A DNA stretch of 64,000 bases from Scomber scombrus (Eukaryota > Chordata > Actinopteri > Scombriformes > Scombridae). The position numbers were made by a program, and so were the translations under genes. This document shows positions 13,842 to 26,806 of the stretch, one piece after another. Each line of letters opens with the position of its first letter. Positions within the stretch are counted from its first letter, which is position 1. A model generated the notes under the pieces. The model was not told the DNA's origin, made no database searches, and saw only the letters and a list, made by a program, of their open reading frames with translations. The stretch spans positions 12,569,080 to 12,633,079 of the forward strand of contig NC_084974.1 in NCBI RefSeq assembly GCF_963691925.1, given 5' to 3'.

Positions 13842-16800
13842 CACAGAGCTGTCATCTCATCTCTGCTTTAGCACGCACACACATACATACAGACTTCTCC
13901 GCCCATGGCTACATCAAAAGATGTCAAATTTATTTGTAATTTAATCTAAAGTAACATCAAGGCTGAAGGCAGTGCACCTATGATGATATGACACATTTCT
14001 GACACATCACATGCTTTGCCTTTGATCATTTGCATGTATCTGTTCTGATACCAAAATGTTAGTAACTGTCTCACTTTGCTGTCTGCGTGATGTGTCGCTG
14101 TGTCTTCACAGTGTCTGCAGTTACAGTAAACTCAAAGACTTTGCTCCCAGAAGAATACAGATTAGATCAAGGCATCTTGGCTGTCGGCCCGGGCCATCCT
14201 AAATGTTCATCCTAACAAACATCAGTCTGGCTCATATGTCGCCTGTGTGCAAGTGCGGGAGTCAATTTGCTACACGTTAAATGTGGGATCTGTGAGAGCA
14301 ACGTCCACAAGGTATAGCTTGAAAAAAAAGAAAGAAGTTCACAGTGATTTTTTTCCATAATGGTATGAAGACAGTAAATACTGCACACTGGCTTCAAGAC
14401 AACATGAACTGGACACACATAAGCTAAACTATAAGAAAACCCCAGCCTGCACTCAAAGCCACAAATTGAAATTTGAAAGTTGTCCCACGGGGGCTCGAGG
14501 TTAGGAATGGATGCTGCAAATACTATACTTGTGCTATGAGGACATGGATCCTGCGTATGCCAAAAAAAGAAAACAACCACAGTAGAGATGTAAATTGGAG
14601 TGTGATGACAAACCATGCAGTCAGCTTCATGGCTACATCACTGATTGTCCGCATGGTGGAAAAACTGTAAGAAAGTGAAGACATACATTCCTTAGATGGG
14701 CAATTTCAAGTCTTTTGAATAAGGAGCAGCTGGGGAATAGCACAGCTTACATTTATACAGAAAGAATCCTTTACTCCCCCAAAACATGGTGGTCAGACTG
14801 ATTAATAACTGGGGTCATGACCTCATCACCTGTCTCACTTCCTACCAGAAAGCAAATCATCTTCAATATAACCCGATGGCACTGTCTCTGGTAGCTAGAT
14901 GTAGCATTTCGTGCACTGCTGTCTGAGTGCTGGGACCTCGTTGGGGGCCATGGGAACTGGGCTGAGGTTATTTATAGCGGGTGGGGGGCTTGGCAGGGGC
15001 CATTTCTATGAGGCTTTATAGGAATGTCTAAGGTCGCCCTCTGACCAAAACTTCTGCAGAGTGCTGAGGCTGGAGGTTGGAAGGCTAGCTCTGGCTGACG
15101 TGGGACATCTGCAGAGATGAAGACACGAGCCAATTAGCTTGAGGGTCTGGTGAGCAGGCCCAGCGGGGAAAGGAAGGAAGCGGTGAGCTTAGGAAGTTAG
15201 AATGTCAGAGGAGGACCAAATAGGGCAATTCAGCATACCGTTCTAAGGCTAGCCGTTAGTAAAATGAGCCAAAGACTATTACGTTAAGCAGCAATCTTCA
15301 AGTAGATATTCCACAGTGGTTTGTAGGGGAATGCACATCTTTAGCAACACTACAATTCTTATCCGTATACGAAAAGATGAAAAATGTGTGTTTTATTAAC
15401 TGGTCATATTGAGACCATAAATCTGTTTTAAAATGAAACCAGCTGGATTAATAGCACTTGGTAAATAGTACTGTTGAGTATGTGTCATATACCTGAGCAT
15501 CAACACTATCATTGGAGGTATTTTATACTATAGGCCTTTTTCACAGCAGCCAATCTGTCTTGTCATTGTAGGAAAATCACAGCTGTTACTAATAAACATT
15601 AATGATGGCTCTGTCCTATTCAAGTGTCCCAGTAAATCATGAGAGTGTGGCAGTGTGACAGCATGAACCAGGAGCCTAAACTGAAGCAGCTTAATGAAGT
15701 CAGCCAACATTCATTTATTAGTGATTTACAACTTGCTTTTCCTGTGGTGTTTTGTGCACCCTCATATATGAGGTCAACAAAGTATTATAAACTAGTGACT
15801 GCAGCCATGCCCTCCCCCAAATAAACGCAACATAAAACATTTATTCGAATAAAAAGTACACAAAACATCTCTCTAATGTAGTAGAAGTACTTTACATCCT
15901 TATGGTGGAGATAGATGATTATACCCCACATTAGCCTGCATTATTCATACTATTTGAAAGTAGCAGTGCAGTTTCTGTTCCTGTGGAAAAAATGGCTCTT
16001 ATAAAATAATACTTAACACATGAAGTCTAATGTTCACAACATATCCCTCATTAAGCACTCATCTTTCACCATCTCTTTATTGGTGTCTTAAGGCGGCCTC
16101 ATATTCAGTCAAGTGTTGCGTGCCTGCTCCCTAACCCAATTGTTTTACCTCGCATCAAACTGAAAAAGCCCAGAGGGCCGCCTGTCAAAGCCAAACCCAC
16201 GGGCAAAAACCCCACCGCTAAAGCCTCAGTGTCTACATCACAACAGTGCCATCACACTACATGCTCTGAGAATTAAGCCCACATACTTTACCCACAGGAG
16301 GGTTATACTTAATGATAGCTCAGGTTTCACTGATGAGTGATACGCCACCGTCTCTCTGAGCAGCTCACAGAGTAAAGAGCGCTATTGTTAGTGCATCAAT
16401 TCAGTTAGATAATGTAATGGATGATAAAATTACTGTAGGGGCAAGAGTGTAATGCTTACACTTGACAGTGTATAGTGGTTTTGATTCACAGAACAACAAA
16501 TATGACTGGATATATGTGGCAGAAGAGAGAAAGAGAGAGAACTTGAACTTAAGTACAAGTGTGTCAGAGCTTTACGAGTTGAACAGTTAATGTATTGTCA
16601 CTAAATGTCACTAAATCACGGCTGACACCCTTTTTTTGACACTCCCTTGGCTTAATTACTACTGATGTTTTGTTTACAATAATATGTGCTGCGTGAGTTT
16701 CTTCAACAATGTCGATCAGTGGGCAACAGAAGGGTGTGGTGGTGTATATCTGCAGATTCTGCCATTCCAGTTTGCAAATGAACGCAATGAATGTCCTCAC

Positions 16801-19800
16801 GCTGGCAGTGACAGCAAAATGAGAAAAACAGACAGACAGGGCTACGGGGGAAAACAGTGGAAAGGGGAAAACCGGCATCTACTGCAGCGGCTAGCTAGCT
16901 AATGGGCTAATAAAGTCCAAGTATAGACAGCCTACACTTTAGCTGCAGTGGCAAGCATCAATTGAAACACAGGAAGCTAATGGCTAGTTGAGTAAAAGCC
17001 ACAGAGGAATGCAGCGCTGTGAATGTTTGTGTGGAGAGGTTTACTCAAGAGAGACGACCGTCCCCTCCTTGATGCCTCTCTGTCCAAACCTGGCACTGCC
17101 CAGGCGCAGTGATGTCATTCTGCATCTGTGCGTGTGTGTGCATTTGTGGCATTTTTAGTCTAACAAAAGGAAGCCACAGCCACCCTCTTGCTCTACCACA
17201 CCCCGAAGTCCTGCGTGGTTTGCAGCCACGGGGTGTGGGTGCAGGGATAGGGCACTTCAGTTATGTCAGCTTGGACTGGATGTTTGCTTACAGAAGACAG
17301 ATACAGTGTGTTTAATGACAATCACACAAAGGGTGTGGTTTAAAGAGCCTGAAATACATTTTTGTAGAGTTGGACATCTGCTTATATAATCACAAACCCA
17401 GCAAGAGAAGAGCCAAACCATCGTGAGAGTAACCAGTGAAAACCATCACCGAACCGAGAGCCAGCAGGAGCAGCTTCGACAGATGTTGTCACATTGAAAA
17501 CATCCTCACAAGGTGTTCCTTCTGCATGCAATGCAGCTTTGTCACATAGGTCTGGAATGTTCTGGAGGAAGGAACCGGGGTTTGTCACACCCATACAGAT
17601 CTACTTCTCTCCACCCGTTTGTGAACTGCTGTGGGCTTGAAAACAAACACGCCCCCCCTCCCTTTCATCCCCACTCGGCTGGGCCAAACACAGCTGCCGG
17701 GCTTTGGGTTGTAGACATGGAGAGGAGGAGTGAGAAGGAGGTGAGGGGGTCAGTTTTGACACTGGGGTGACGGGCCGCTGCTGCTGCTTGCTACTTGGGA
17801 AGACGATGACAGATGAGCACTGTCACTGTGAAACTACATCACGCATCAGAAGAGATGCTGACTCTGCTGAGGGATGGTTGGCTTAGACAAAAGACAACTA
17901 TTACCATTAAAATGTAAGAGTGAAACACCAACAAAGGCAGCAGGTACACAAACAAAGCTGAGTGTTTCACTTGTCACTTTGTGCGACATGGAACCAGAAA
18001 ATCTGGGCTTTGAGAACACACCTATACTCAAGTTCTCAAAGTAAAAACCCTGAAGCAAGTCATTAATGCAAAACAAGTATTGACAACAAAGATCACAAGC
18101 TCAGTTTCAACACTTTGTGAAGGAAGTTTCTCTCATGCATGTAATGATAAGACATTTCCCAATCAGACTTTGAAATATTAAAATTCCAATCACTTTGTCA
18201 CTTGCTCAAAGTAATGGATAAACACTGCACAGAGGCCTGAATACCAGCGGCTATCAGGGGTGATGGAACTGACATCAACAAACCACAATGTCCTCATTTT
18301 GGTGAGAAAATCGAGGCCAAATCGCCCTTCACCAATGACCTACTTCAGCATCAACTGCAGGATTAAGGAAAACTCTGGTTTCTTACCTCATAGTCTGGTC
18401 AGAGGAGGATGGTTGATCAGCAGGAAAACATATTTCAAAATCCACGTCATATAGAGGTCAGACACATAGGAGAGGAGCAGAAAGAGATATTGTCAACATG
18501 TTGAATAAATATTATCAGAAAAAAAGAGACAACCTTTTGCAGTTATTATGCAAGAAATGCTGGTAATCTGAGAAACAACTCAGAAGCAGCATCGCATCTC
18601 GTCAATTTGTGGTAATCACATACTATCTGACACCTGGATCATCCAGTTTTAGCATCTGCTTGACATTTATTTTTTCAAAAGAGGGAGACCGTACTTTGTC
18701 AGGATGCCTTCCTCCCACTCGTTAGAACAAGTTGCATTAAGGACTTAATTCAGGCCTTTATTATGCTCCAAAACAGAACTTGCATGGTTTAGACAGCCAA
18801 GAAGCTTATATTTAAACTTATTGAAGACTAACTAAATAAGTGTAAATGGGTCTTTCTTGAGACCACCTACTTAACTTATCTTTCAAACAACCCACCAAAT
18901 TGTGTTTCATTAAAAATTCAACTTCTACACATCTCTGAGTGTATTAAACAGTGAAGATGTTTGGATCAAACTGATACTTTTAGGGTGTAAAGCTGCCTAA
19001 AGAAAAATGTTTCAGTAAAGTGTACTGATTATCACTGACACTTCACATGCACGACACATGATGAACCTATTTTTGATTGGAGAGTGTTGAGATTTTGGGC
19101 AGCGGTCGTGTCAGTGAAAGTGCACATGTGTATGTGATAAAGCTCAAGGGATGAAAAGTTTCCAAGAATGCTTCAAAGAATGCATGAGCTGAAGTCTAAG
19201 GCCAAGCGTGCTTCTGTTTCCCAAATCAATTGGTGCAGGGGCTCCTGTACGTTTTCAGATTTACAGTAGGCCCACTACAGGATCAGTCACTTCCTGAGGA
19301 ATCCGGTTTTACAATAGAGGACATTAATTATTACTGGACAATACATTTGGAAAGTCATTTCCACACATACAAAAAACGCCTGCTGCTGAAGGTCATGGGC
19401 TCTTCTCTGGGGATAGGGCAGGAGTGTGGCACACTCAGTAAGACACTGGCACTTAAATCAGAGCCTGGCCATTTTAGATCAGTTGGCCTCTTCAGTAATT
19501 AGTCAGGACCCGACGCCAATCCAAATTATTCATGATGTTTGCCATTTAATGATTCTTTTGGTTCTTAAGAGGCAAAACAAATTTCTTTACTTCAAGCTGC
19601 CTGTCCTAAGAAATTAACTGGCGCTGTTACAAATATTGATTCGCTACTTTAAACTCAGGACCATCGCTGTCTGTAAGCTCACAGAGCAGACTAAAGAAAT
19701 GCAGGTCAGGGAACTGAAATATCATTAAAGCCTCTGCCACCATTTACAACCACCTCATGACAGCGGAAATGTTACAGCTTGCAGGCAGTGCTTTAGTAAT

Positions 19801-22202
19801 CCCTGCATATGGACAATATATAATGTATGAGCTGCTCTTTAAAGTGGAACTGGCATCAGTGTGCATCACTCCAGATGTGAGTGGAGTTACTGTGGCAGGA
19901 CGTCATGCAAATAAGATTCCTGTGTGCTGTTGGCAGAGCAAACATATGAACAAATAAATTAAACATCCACGACCAGCTCTCCAAACATGTCTGCCAGTTT
20001 AGAGCCGAAAAAGTCTTTATTACAGCGATGTAGGACATGTGATCAACGTTAAATTCCTAGGCTGTAGTATAATGGCTACTCGCTTGACTTGTTAATTTTT
20101 CTCGTGGTTCTTCTCTTGACCTACAGTGATGCTGTCAGCGCAGACACAGACAGCAGAAAGAATGATAGCATCTCTCCACAAGGCTTTCTCCTGAGGAATG
20201 TTAGCCGCTGCTGACTGTGCCACCCATCCACATTGCCCACTTACCCACAGCTACACTTCATTTTGTCAGGGTTGCCTTTGTGTTTTTGCTTCATTTGTTA
20301 AATGGGTTATGGGCTCCTAATAAAGCAGGCCTAGTTTCTTACAGCTCACAGGACAGCTCGGCTAAAAATGGAGGGTACTTTTAATTAGTTAAATATTTAA
20401 TTTTACAACCGCTGTCTTGTAGTTTTAGATTTCCCTGGCCGATATGTGTCAACATTTCATCGCTAAGCCGTTTCACTACAGTATATATCACTTAGTAAAT
20501 TGAAAGTAGTTTTCCGGTGATGTGGGACGGCTCCAAACTTAATAACACACTCAAAAGCCAGACATGTAAAAACTAACATTTGAACATATCACAGAGATGT
20601 CAAATCTAGAGTGACTGCACAAAATATGAACCAGCAGAGATGGCAAAGGTGAGAGCTCGGGCATAAGACAGATAACACTAAATAACACTTTTAAGTTCAG
20701 TCACTGTCTAATGGTGCATATAGACTGTGAGATTTCAGCGATCTTATAACTTTGTTGCAAGTCAAACTGAGCGACATGGAAATAATAAACTTGGGTACAA
20801 CATCAAATCTGATGTATATCAACTGTACAATGATCACACCTACTGAATCTTTGGCCATGATGCAAGTCAATATTCAAGAAAATGTCATCAGCGTGCGTCA
20901 TCCGTCTATAGTGGTAAACAATTAAGCTAAGCAATACTCAAGGTCTTTCAATAGTTTGATTTATGTGTATGGGAAAAAATGCAAAGAAGAGGATGAGGAG
21001 GAGAATGTGGACCCGGTTGTGGTTAAGGAAACAAGGCCAACTTGCTTGAGGTAACGCGAGGCACCGCGCCAGTGTCATGTTGATCAGTGTGTCATTTCAT
21101 GCTGCATTCCTATTGGTTGACATGTGTTCGCGTTACTGTTAGTAGACGTCACAAGGGCCATCTTTAAACCTCTCTCACAGTGCGACGTAGAATCACTGTT
21201 TTGGAGCCACGACCAAAGATATCACCATGCTTCTTTCACATTGATCATCTTTCATCTGGGACAGCCCAACATCGCACAGGTTGTACCCAGGATAAAACAA
21301 AACAGCAATATAACTATTCTTTAATTTGGACTTAATCATCTGAGTACTTTCACTTATATCTATTGATTCACCAGTAGAGAGCAAAGGGGAACAAATAGAT
21401 TTCTTTAAAATATTTGGGTTTATATATCAGTGGAGCAGTAAAAAAACATGGAGTAAAACTGATCCACAAATGAAAGACAACTACATGGACTATCTCTGCC
21501 CACTCTCTGGATGAGAGCTCTCATCACCTCCCACTTTTTCATCTTCATCTTCGCTGCCATCCTACCTTCCTTCTTCTCTCGCTATCATGGGACAACAATC
21601 TGAACCAGGCAGCTGTTTCAGTGTGACTGTAGCCTCCAGTACTCCATATCATGAGACCATGTGTGCCCTAAAAGAAACTACTTTCTTCACCCAGATAGGA
21701 AGCTCATGAGATGCGAACAGGCTGAGAGCTAGCAGATTCCAGATGTGATAAGATGCAGGTGATCAGTGTTTGATACAGTTTGACAAAGGAGTTAAATATA
21801 GATGTAAGCTTATTGCAAAGCAGATACTGTATATCATAGAGGAGAATAGGTCAGCCAGTGCAGAAATGTCAAAATATGCTTAAGGGAATGTATTGTCAGT
21901 CCACCAGTAAGCCCTGTTTGTTATTTCAACAGTAAAATCCTTATCAGTGTATGCTTGGAAAACCAACACATAGAGATTTATGCTGTATCATAAATACTCT
22001 TCAGTTTTACAAGAGAAGACTATGAGGATGAAGACTAACCTGGAGGTTTGGCAAATGTATGATTTTAAATACTCAAATATTGATATCGATATTGGCTCCT
22101 CAATGATCCAGTATCTGCCAGGCTATATAGAGGCGGTAGCTACAATCTTCATGTCAAAGCTAAAGTGTTACATGTTAAATTATGTTGGTAACTGACAATG
22201 TT
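13842..22202. other. Non-coding stretch, no certain gene
   Basis: Scattered frames of under 110 codons without supporting splice sites or recognisable domains. GC-richer patches near 14880-15200, 16080-16330 and 17040-17780 could be regulatory, but no motif set stands out. Confidence 0.5.
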
Positions 22203-22492
22203 GATGAAATAGAGAAAAAATGGCATTCACAGAGGTCATTGTGATGTCTTCAGTTTGCTTGTTTTGTCTTTGACTAAAAGTCTAAAACTGTAAGTTATTC
22301 ACAATTCACTGTCGTATATGACTGAGAAAAACAGAAAATTGTCACATTTGAGAAGCTGAGAGCTAGAAAATATTTGGCAGTTTTGCTTTAAAAAAATGAC
22401 TGAAGCAATTAAACAACTATCAAAATACTAATTGTAATAATACAGATTATTTTTCTGTCGATCAACTAAGCGATTAATATTGCAGCTACAAA
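22203..22492 (+). mobile_element. AT-rich inverted-repeat element
   Basis: Reads GTGATGTCTTCAGTTTGCTT, ACATTTGAGAAGCTGAGAGC and ends AAGCGATTAATATTGCAGCT. Left terminus missing. It lies tail-to-tail with the copy at 22557-22858, 64 bases away. Confidence 0.7.
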
Positions 22493-22556
22493 ATGGTATT
22501 AACCAATCAAGACAGCATCTGAAGATTTCATCCACCTACATCAAATGTTAGAGACA

Positions 22557-22858
22557 GAGCTGGAACCATTAGTCAATCAATTGATTAGTTGCCAAAATGA
22601 TTTTCCAACTATTTTGATAATCAATTAATCATTATGAGTCATTTGATTCAAATAAGAATATTTTCTGATTTCTTTATAACAGTAAACTGAATATCTTTAA
22701 TTTGTAGACTGGTGTAGACTAAACTAGCCACTTTAAGCTCCTTTTTTCACTATTTACTGGCATTTTATTAACCAAACAACTAATCAATTAATCGAAATAA
22801 TAATCGACCGATGAATCAATAATGAAAATAATCGTTAGCTTCAGCTTTAGTTTAAGCA
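22557..22858 (-). mobile_element. AT-rich inverted-repeat element, near full length
   Basis: Starts GAGCTGGAACCATTAGTCAA and ends AATGAAAATAATCGTTAGCT, with internal ACAGTAAACTGAATATCTTT and CCAAACAACTAATCAATTAA. The two ends are imperfect inverted repeats. I recognise the family as an abundant teleost MITE-like repeat; its Repbase name is not certain. Confidence 0.75.
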
Positions 22859-23505
22859 GTAACAGCTGGCTCAAGTGTAACAGCTAGAGTTGAAGCTTTT
22901 GACACCACAAACTGAACCAGATCTGCATGTTCTATGGCTGCAACAGCAGATTAAATGAGCACACTTGATGGGATTTCATGCAGACGTTTTTTTGCGATTC
23001 TCCATCCTGACTGCAGCCCTTCCGTGTACTGGTGCACCCAGCCTATATGTGAGGGGTCCAGAAATAGTTGAGTGTGGTGGATCTTGGTACCACTCTTGCA
23101 TAACTGCAGAATTACAGTGTGTCTGCCTGCTGTCGTGTCCCGTGTGGAGCTCAGACTGCCAGGCTTTTCAGGGATTTTCGTTTAGCAGAACGAAGTGTAC
23201 CCTCCCTCTCATAGAGTGGGATTTTTTTGCTGTGCGCTTTTATCATCGGCTATTAAAATCTTACAACCCTGATTAAAACATGTCTCTTGGTCAAATAGGC
23301 CCCCAGATATCTGCACAGTGGCGTTAGATGTGTTTTAACGATACATGCAAAATAAATGAATACAACGCTGTTTAAAGGGGAAAGTCACAATAATGAGGAT
23401 CAAACTGCGGGACAGCCCAAGCAGGAATCAATTCACGAGCAGCATCACCTGAGTAACACGTCCTGCAGCCTGAGCCTCAGATTGAGATGATAACAATGTA
23501 CTCAC
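22859..23505. other. Start of the intron after exon 23506-23557
   Basis: If the MENSSS exon is real, this is the first part of its intron. Moderate GC content and no recognised element. Confidence 0.4.
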
Positions 23506-23557
23506 CGTGGTTGAACATTACGGACCGAAACCGGTTGTTGCTGGACGAATTTTCCAT
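23506..23557 (-). CDS. First coding exon of an unidentified minus-strand gene
   Basis: Start codon at 23557-23555 in the context GAGAGATGG (G at -3, G at +4). An in-frame TGA lies two codons upstream, so this is the first ATG of the frame. It encodes MENSSSNNRFRSVMFNH plus one G, then an excellent donor, CACG|GTGAGTAC (phase 1). The upstream DNA is CpG-containing with E2F/E-box/CRE motifs, and the likely 5' UTR contains long (GA)n and (GT)n tracts. I do not recognise the protein. It lies tandem to and about 1 kb below the limk1 polyadenylation signal. It is not the start of EIF4H, the mammalian neighbour of LIMK1. The following exons would lie below 23505 or beyond the left edge. Confidence 0.5.
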
Positions 23558-23625
23558 CTCTCAAAGTTTTCAGTGAGCAACCTTCCTCTTCTCCTCCGTC
23601 TTCTTCTTCTTTTGGTATTTCCTTA

Positions 23626-23628
<3 letters not shown>

Positions 23629-23708
<80 letters not shown>

Positions 23709-23714
23709 TCTCTC
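23629..23714. repeat. (TC)43 microsatellite
   Basis: TC array with one TG interruption at about 23696. It would be (GA)n in the 5' UTR of the minus-strand gene starting at 23557. Confidence 0.97.
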
Positions 23715-23806
23715 AATCTGCGCAAGACTGTGCAGAAATGACAGCCCGTGTGTGTCTGTGTGTGTGTATGTGTTTGACCGGACAAACCCGTCCCCCGTGT
23801 CTCTGT

Positions 23807-23959
<153 letters not shown>

Positions 23960-24022
23960 ACAAGCTGCCAGGCCGGTTACGTCACGGTAGTTGCTGCAGC
24001 AGCGTCACAACGAAAACAATCG

Positions 24023-24095
24023 CACGTGGATGCTTTTGGGGGAGGGGTCACGTGCACCTGCAAGAGAAAAAATAAATGCAGCATTTCGCGCGAAA
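24023..24095 (-). promoter_or_regulatory. Promoter-like cluster: E2F palindrome and two E-boxes
   Basis: TTTCGCGCGAAA at 24084-24095 is a perfect palindromic E2F site. CACGTG occurs at 24023-24028 and 24049-24054, with a GGGGGAGGGG Sp1/KLF-type run between them. A CRE-like ACGTCA lies just downstream at 23979-23984. The cluster sits 0.5 kb upstream of the start codon at 23557. Motif matches only. Confidence 0.5.
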
Positions 24096-25119
24096 ATTAC
24101 CACTAATATAATGATTATTATATGTATATTTTTTTCTGAATGGAACAGTGTTGAATTGTAGAAATATTATTATATTAATGTCCTTCATTATGAAACCTCA
24201 TTCACTGATCTGGTAGGCTAATATTAGTAATCTAGTGATAATACTAGTAGCCTGATATTATACAGGATGTTAATGAAAAGTTAATTATTACTTTAGGTAT
24301 TAGTATTGTACCTACAGTACTATAATCTTTATTGTACTAAGTATCCTGAGTACAAATATTGAGGTGCTTGTGTTTTATAGGATTACCTCAATTTAAGTTC
24401 TTCATACTTGAAATCTGCAATATTTTAGTGGGGAAAATTTGCACTTTTGACTCCGCCACATTTCTTTGACAATTATAGTGACTTTGAAGATCAATATTTA
24501 GATACAAACAAATGCATTATTATTATTAACACTTTTTTGCTGATAACACCTATATGCTTTTAGTTACAGTAAAAAGTTACATTTTGAGTGCAGTTCTTTG
24601 ACTTTTAATTGTGGATCAGAATACTTCTTCCACCACTAACATTACATACTGTATATACATACTGTATATACATACTGTCCCTAAGGTTGGGAGATGACCT
24701 GCTGTATTTGTTTAAAAAAGATCACATTCAAGATTCTTACCCTTTTTATTTCATAATAGAAATGGAAAACAGACGGATAGTGACATCTTGTGGTCGTTTC
24801 TAATGAATTCACCCTTGCTTTCTCAAGCAGAGGTGAGTACTGCTGTTACAACTTTAATATTGCTAACACATTTCTCTGTGAAAAGCAGTCCTCTTCTAGT
24901 GTGAACTTCCTGTGTGAAGCATAGTTTGCACATACTATTGAAACTGTGATACTTTGCTATCTGTGTGTGTGCTTCAGTAGTACACATATAGAAGAAGGTT
25001 AATGATGAGGTGAGGATGGGAATAACTTCTCTGTGGTGAAAGAGACACAGTGACTTAATGAGATATCCTCATAAATGAACCAACACATTGACTCTCAGGT
25101 TTGTTTAAGGAGCAACAGT
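24096..25119. other. Intergenic spacer between limk1 and the next gene
   Basis: AT-rich and without a coding frame. It contains a 13-bp tandem repeat (ACATACTGTATAT, 2.7 copies, 24644-24678) and a CTCF-like remnant near 24780 with mismatches. Nothing else was recognised. Confidence 0.6.
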
Positions 25120-25125
25120 TTTATT
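25120..25125 (-). terminator. Candidate polyadenylation signal AATAAA of limk1
   Basis: On reading downstream from the limk1 stop, this is the first exact AATAAA (TTTATT on the plus strand) that I found. Cleavage would be expected 10-30 bases lower. Variant signals such as ATTAAA closer to the stop cannot be excluded. Confidence 0.45.
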
Positions 25126-26765
25126 TTTAGCTGTGACAAAAGGAAAAAAAAACAGTCGCCTCCTCAGAGTCTAAATGTTCACGTTCAGGATTAAAGTGCA
25201 GAATTGTTTTCACAGCTTGTGTAAAAAATTAAATAAGACAAAAAAAAGAAATATAATATTAAAATATCCAAACTGACAATGGAAATCTGGAAAATATAAA
25301 TATGATACAGAACAAGATGAAATCTCATACAACATAGGATAGTGTGAGCAATGATATTCAATCCATTTAAATCAAGCTTGCATTTACGATACATAAAAAA
25401 GGAAATCAGTTTCCTCAGACCCGTTTTCGGGTCGTTGGCAAGGCTAGCTTACAACAAAGGCACAGCATTGATCAGAGGTAACAATCCTTTGCAAAGAAGT
25501 GCTGCTGCAACATTCTCATTGATCATCAACACGTCCTCACAGACACATCTAACATGCTCGACATGGCTCAGACAGGAATGGAGACAGAAACACAGCAAAG
25601 CCACTCGTGTAAAGTACATGCCCACAGTGAAACACATCAACCAGGAGGGGCTCGCTATAGCCTAGAAGCATGTTTTGTGGTATCAGGCTATACAATGACA
25701 GAAGGTCACATGCTTATCTAGTCTCACTGTTACTGTGGAATAATGCTCTCCTATTAAGCTGCTGAATTAACTGAATTGTGAAGGAGCTCCAGATTAAATT
25801 ACGGCCCTGAGCCAAAAGAGTATGATGAAGAGGTGAGAGGTGAGACAGGCCAGTTTAAGTGCTGTATTATAAGACAGACCATCAGTGGTTGCAGCCTCTG
25901 TGGGCATCACATATGAAACCAAGCAGTCAGAAACAACACAGAACATCATTCGCAAAGGACCAGTCTGTAGGCAGCAAGCAGAGCTGGGACATCACATCCT
26001 CTTGGAAGCAAAACTGGATCTCTTTATCTCTTTTAAATTGAACATGATAATAGCGTATATCTAAGAATTTTGAAGACTTTTGTTGAAGTCTTTAAAATTA
26101 CAATGCAGTAAATATTACCGCAGATGTATGACCAAACAGGCTCCTGCAAAAACTGTATTTAAAATTTTAAAATGAAACATCCATAGAATATTAATCTATT
26201 AATATTCACTTATCCTTAAATTTCCAGTTTGCTGTCAAGAGGATGTATTTCCCAGAACCCTTTTTTTAACAGTTGAAAGGCTCTATCAGTGTCTTGCATT
26301 CATATATCAACCTGAACCGACATAATAATTTCCTTATCACAAGTAGCCCAAGAGTGGAAATTAAAAAACATGGCTTCAACCAGCCATTTTGGTAATATAG
26401 TGCAAATTAAAGTACTCAAATCTATACAAAAAGATTTCAGTGGCTATATATAAAAAAAAAAAATGCTGTGTTTTTTTTCCTCATTTCCTTTTCAAGCTTT
26501 CTCTGTTGACTTTTTTGTCTTTCACTCTTTGTTTTCTTATTTAAAATCACAATATTTAGAGACAAAAATAGCTGGGTTTAGAAGCTGAGCAGACCTAGCT
26601 AGTACATCATGCAGCTCGTGAAACAACAGAAGAAAAAAAAGTTAAGATTAGAGAAATTTTGGTTAGAAGGTGCAAGAGAGAAATCTGACAGTGGAAGAGA
26701 TTATTTCTGAGGAGTGTGAGAGCGCATATGTATGCAATGCACGCAGACAGATGTAAAGACAGACA

Positions 26766-26806
26766 TATATATATATATGTTTATATATATATATATATAT
26801 GTATAT
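26766..26806. repeat. (TA)n tract within the putative limk1 3' UTR
   Basis: Interrupted alternating TA repeat ending TATATGTATATAC. It is self-complementary and would form an AU hairpin if transcribed. Confidence 0.9.

Noticed and set aside
17716..17742. Plus-strand ATG (MERRSEKE) followed by GTGAGG
   Set aside because: Could resemble a first exon, but there is no supporting promoter, no conserved peptide and the donor lies in a purine-rich run.
18388..18440. Strong minus-strand donor GAG|GTAAGAAA
   Set aside because: The only nearby acceptor would leave an 8-nt exon, and the upstream frame closes at a stop.
20050..20115. tRNA-like string (GGCTGTAGTATAATGGCTAC with a distant GTGGTTC)
   Set aside because: Box A and box B matches are poor and no cloverleaf stems form; at most a decayed tRNA-derived repeat.
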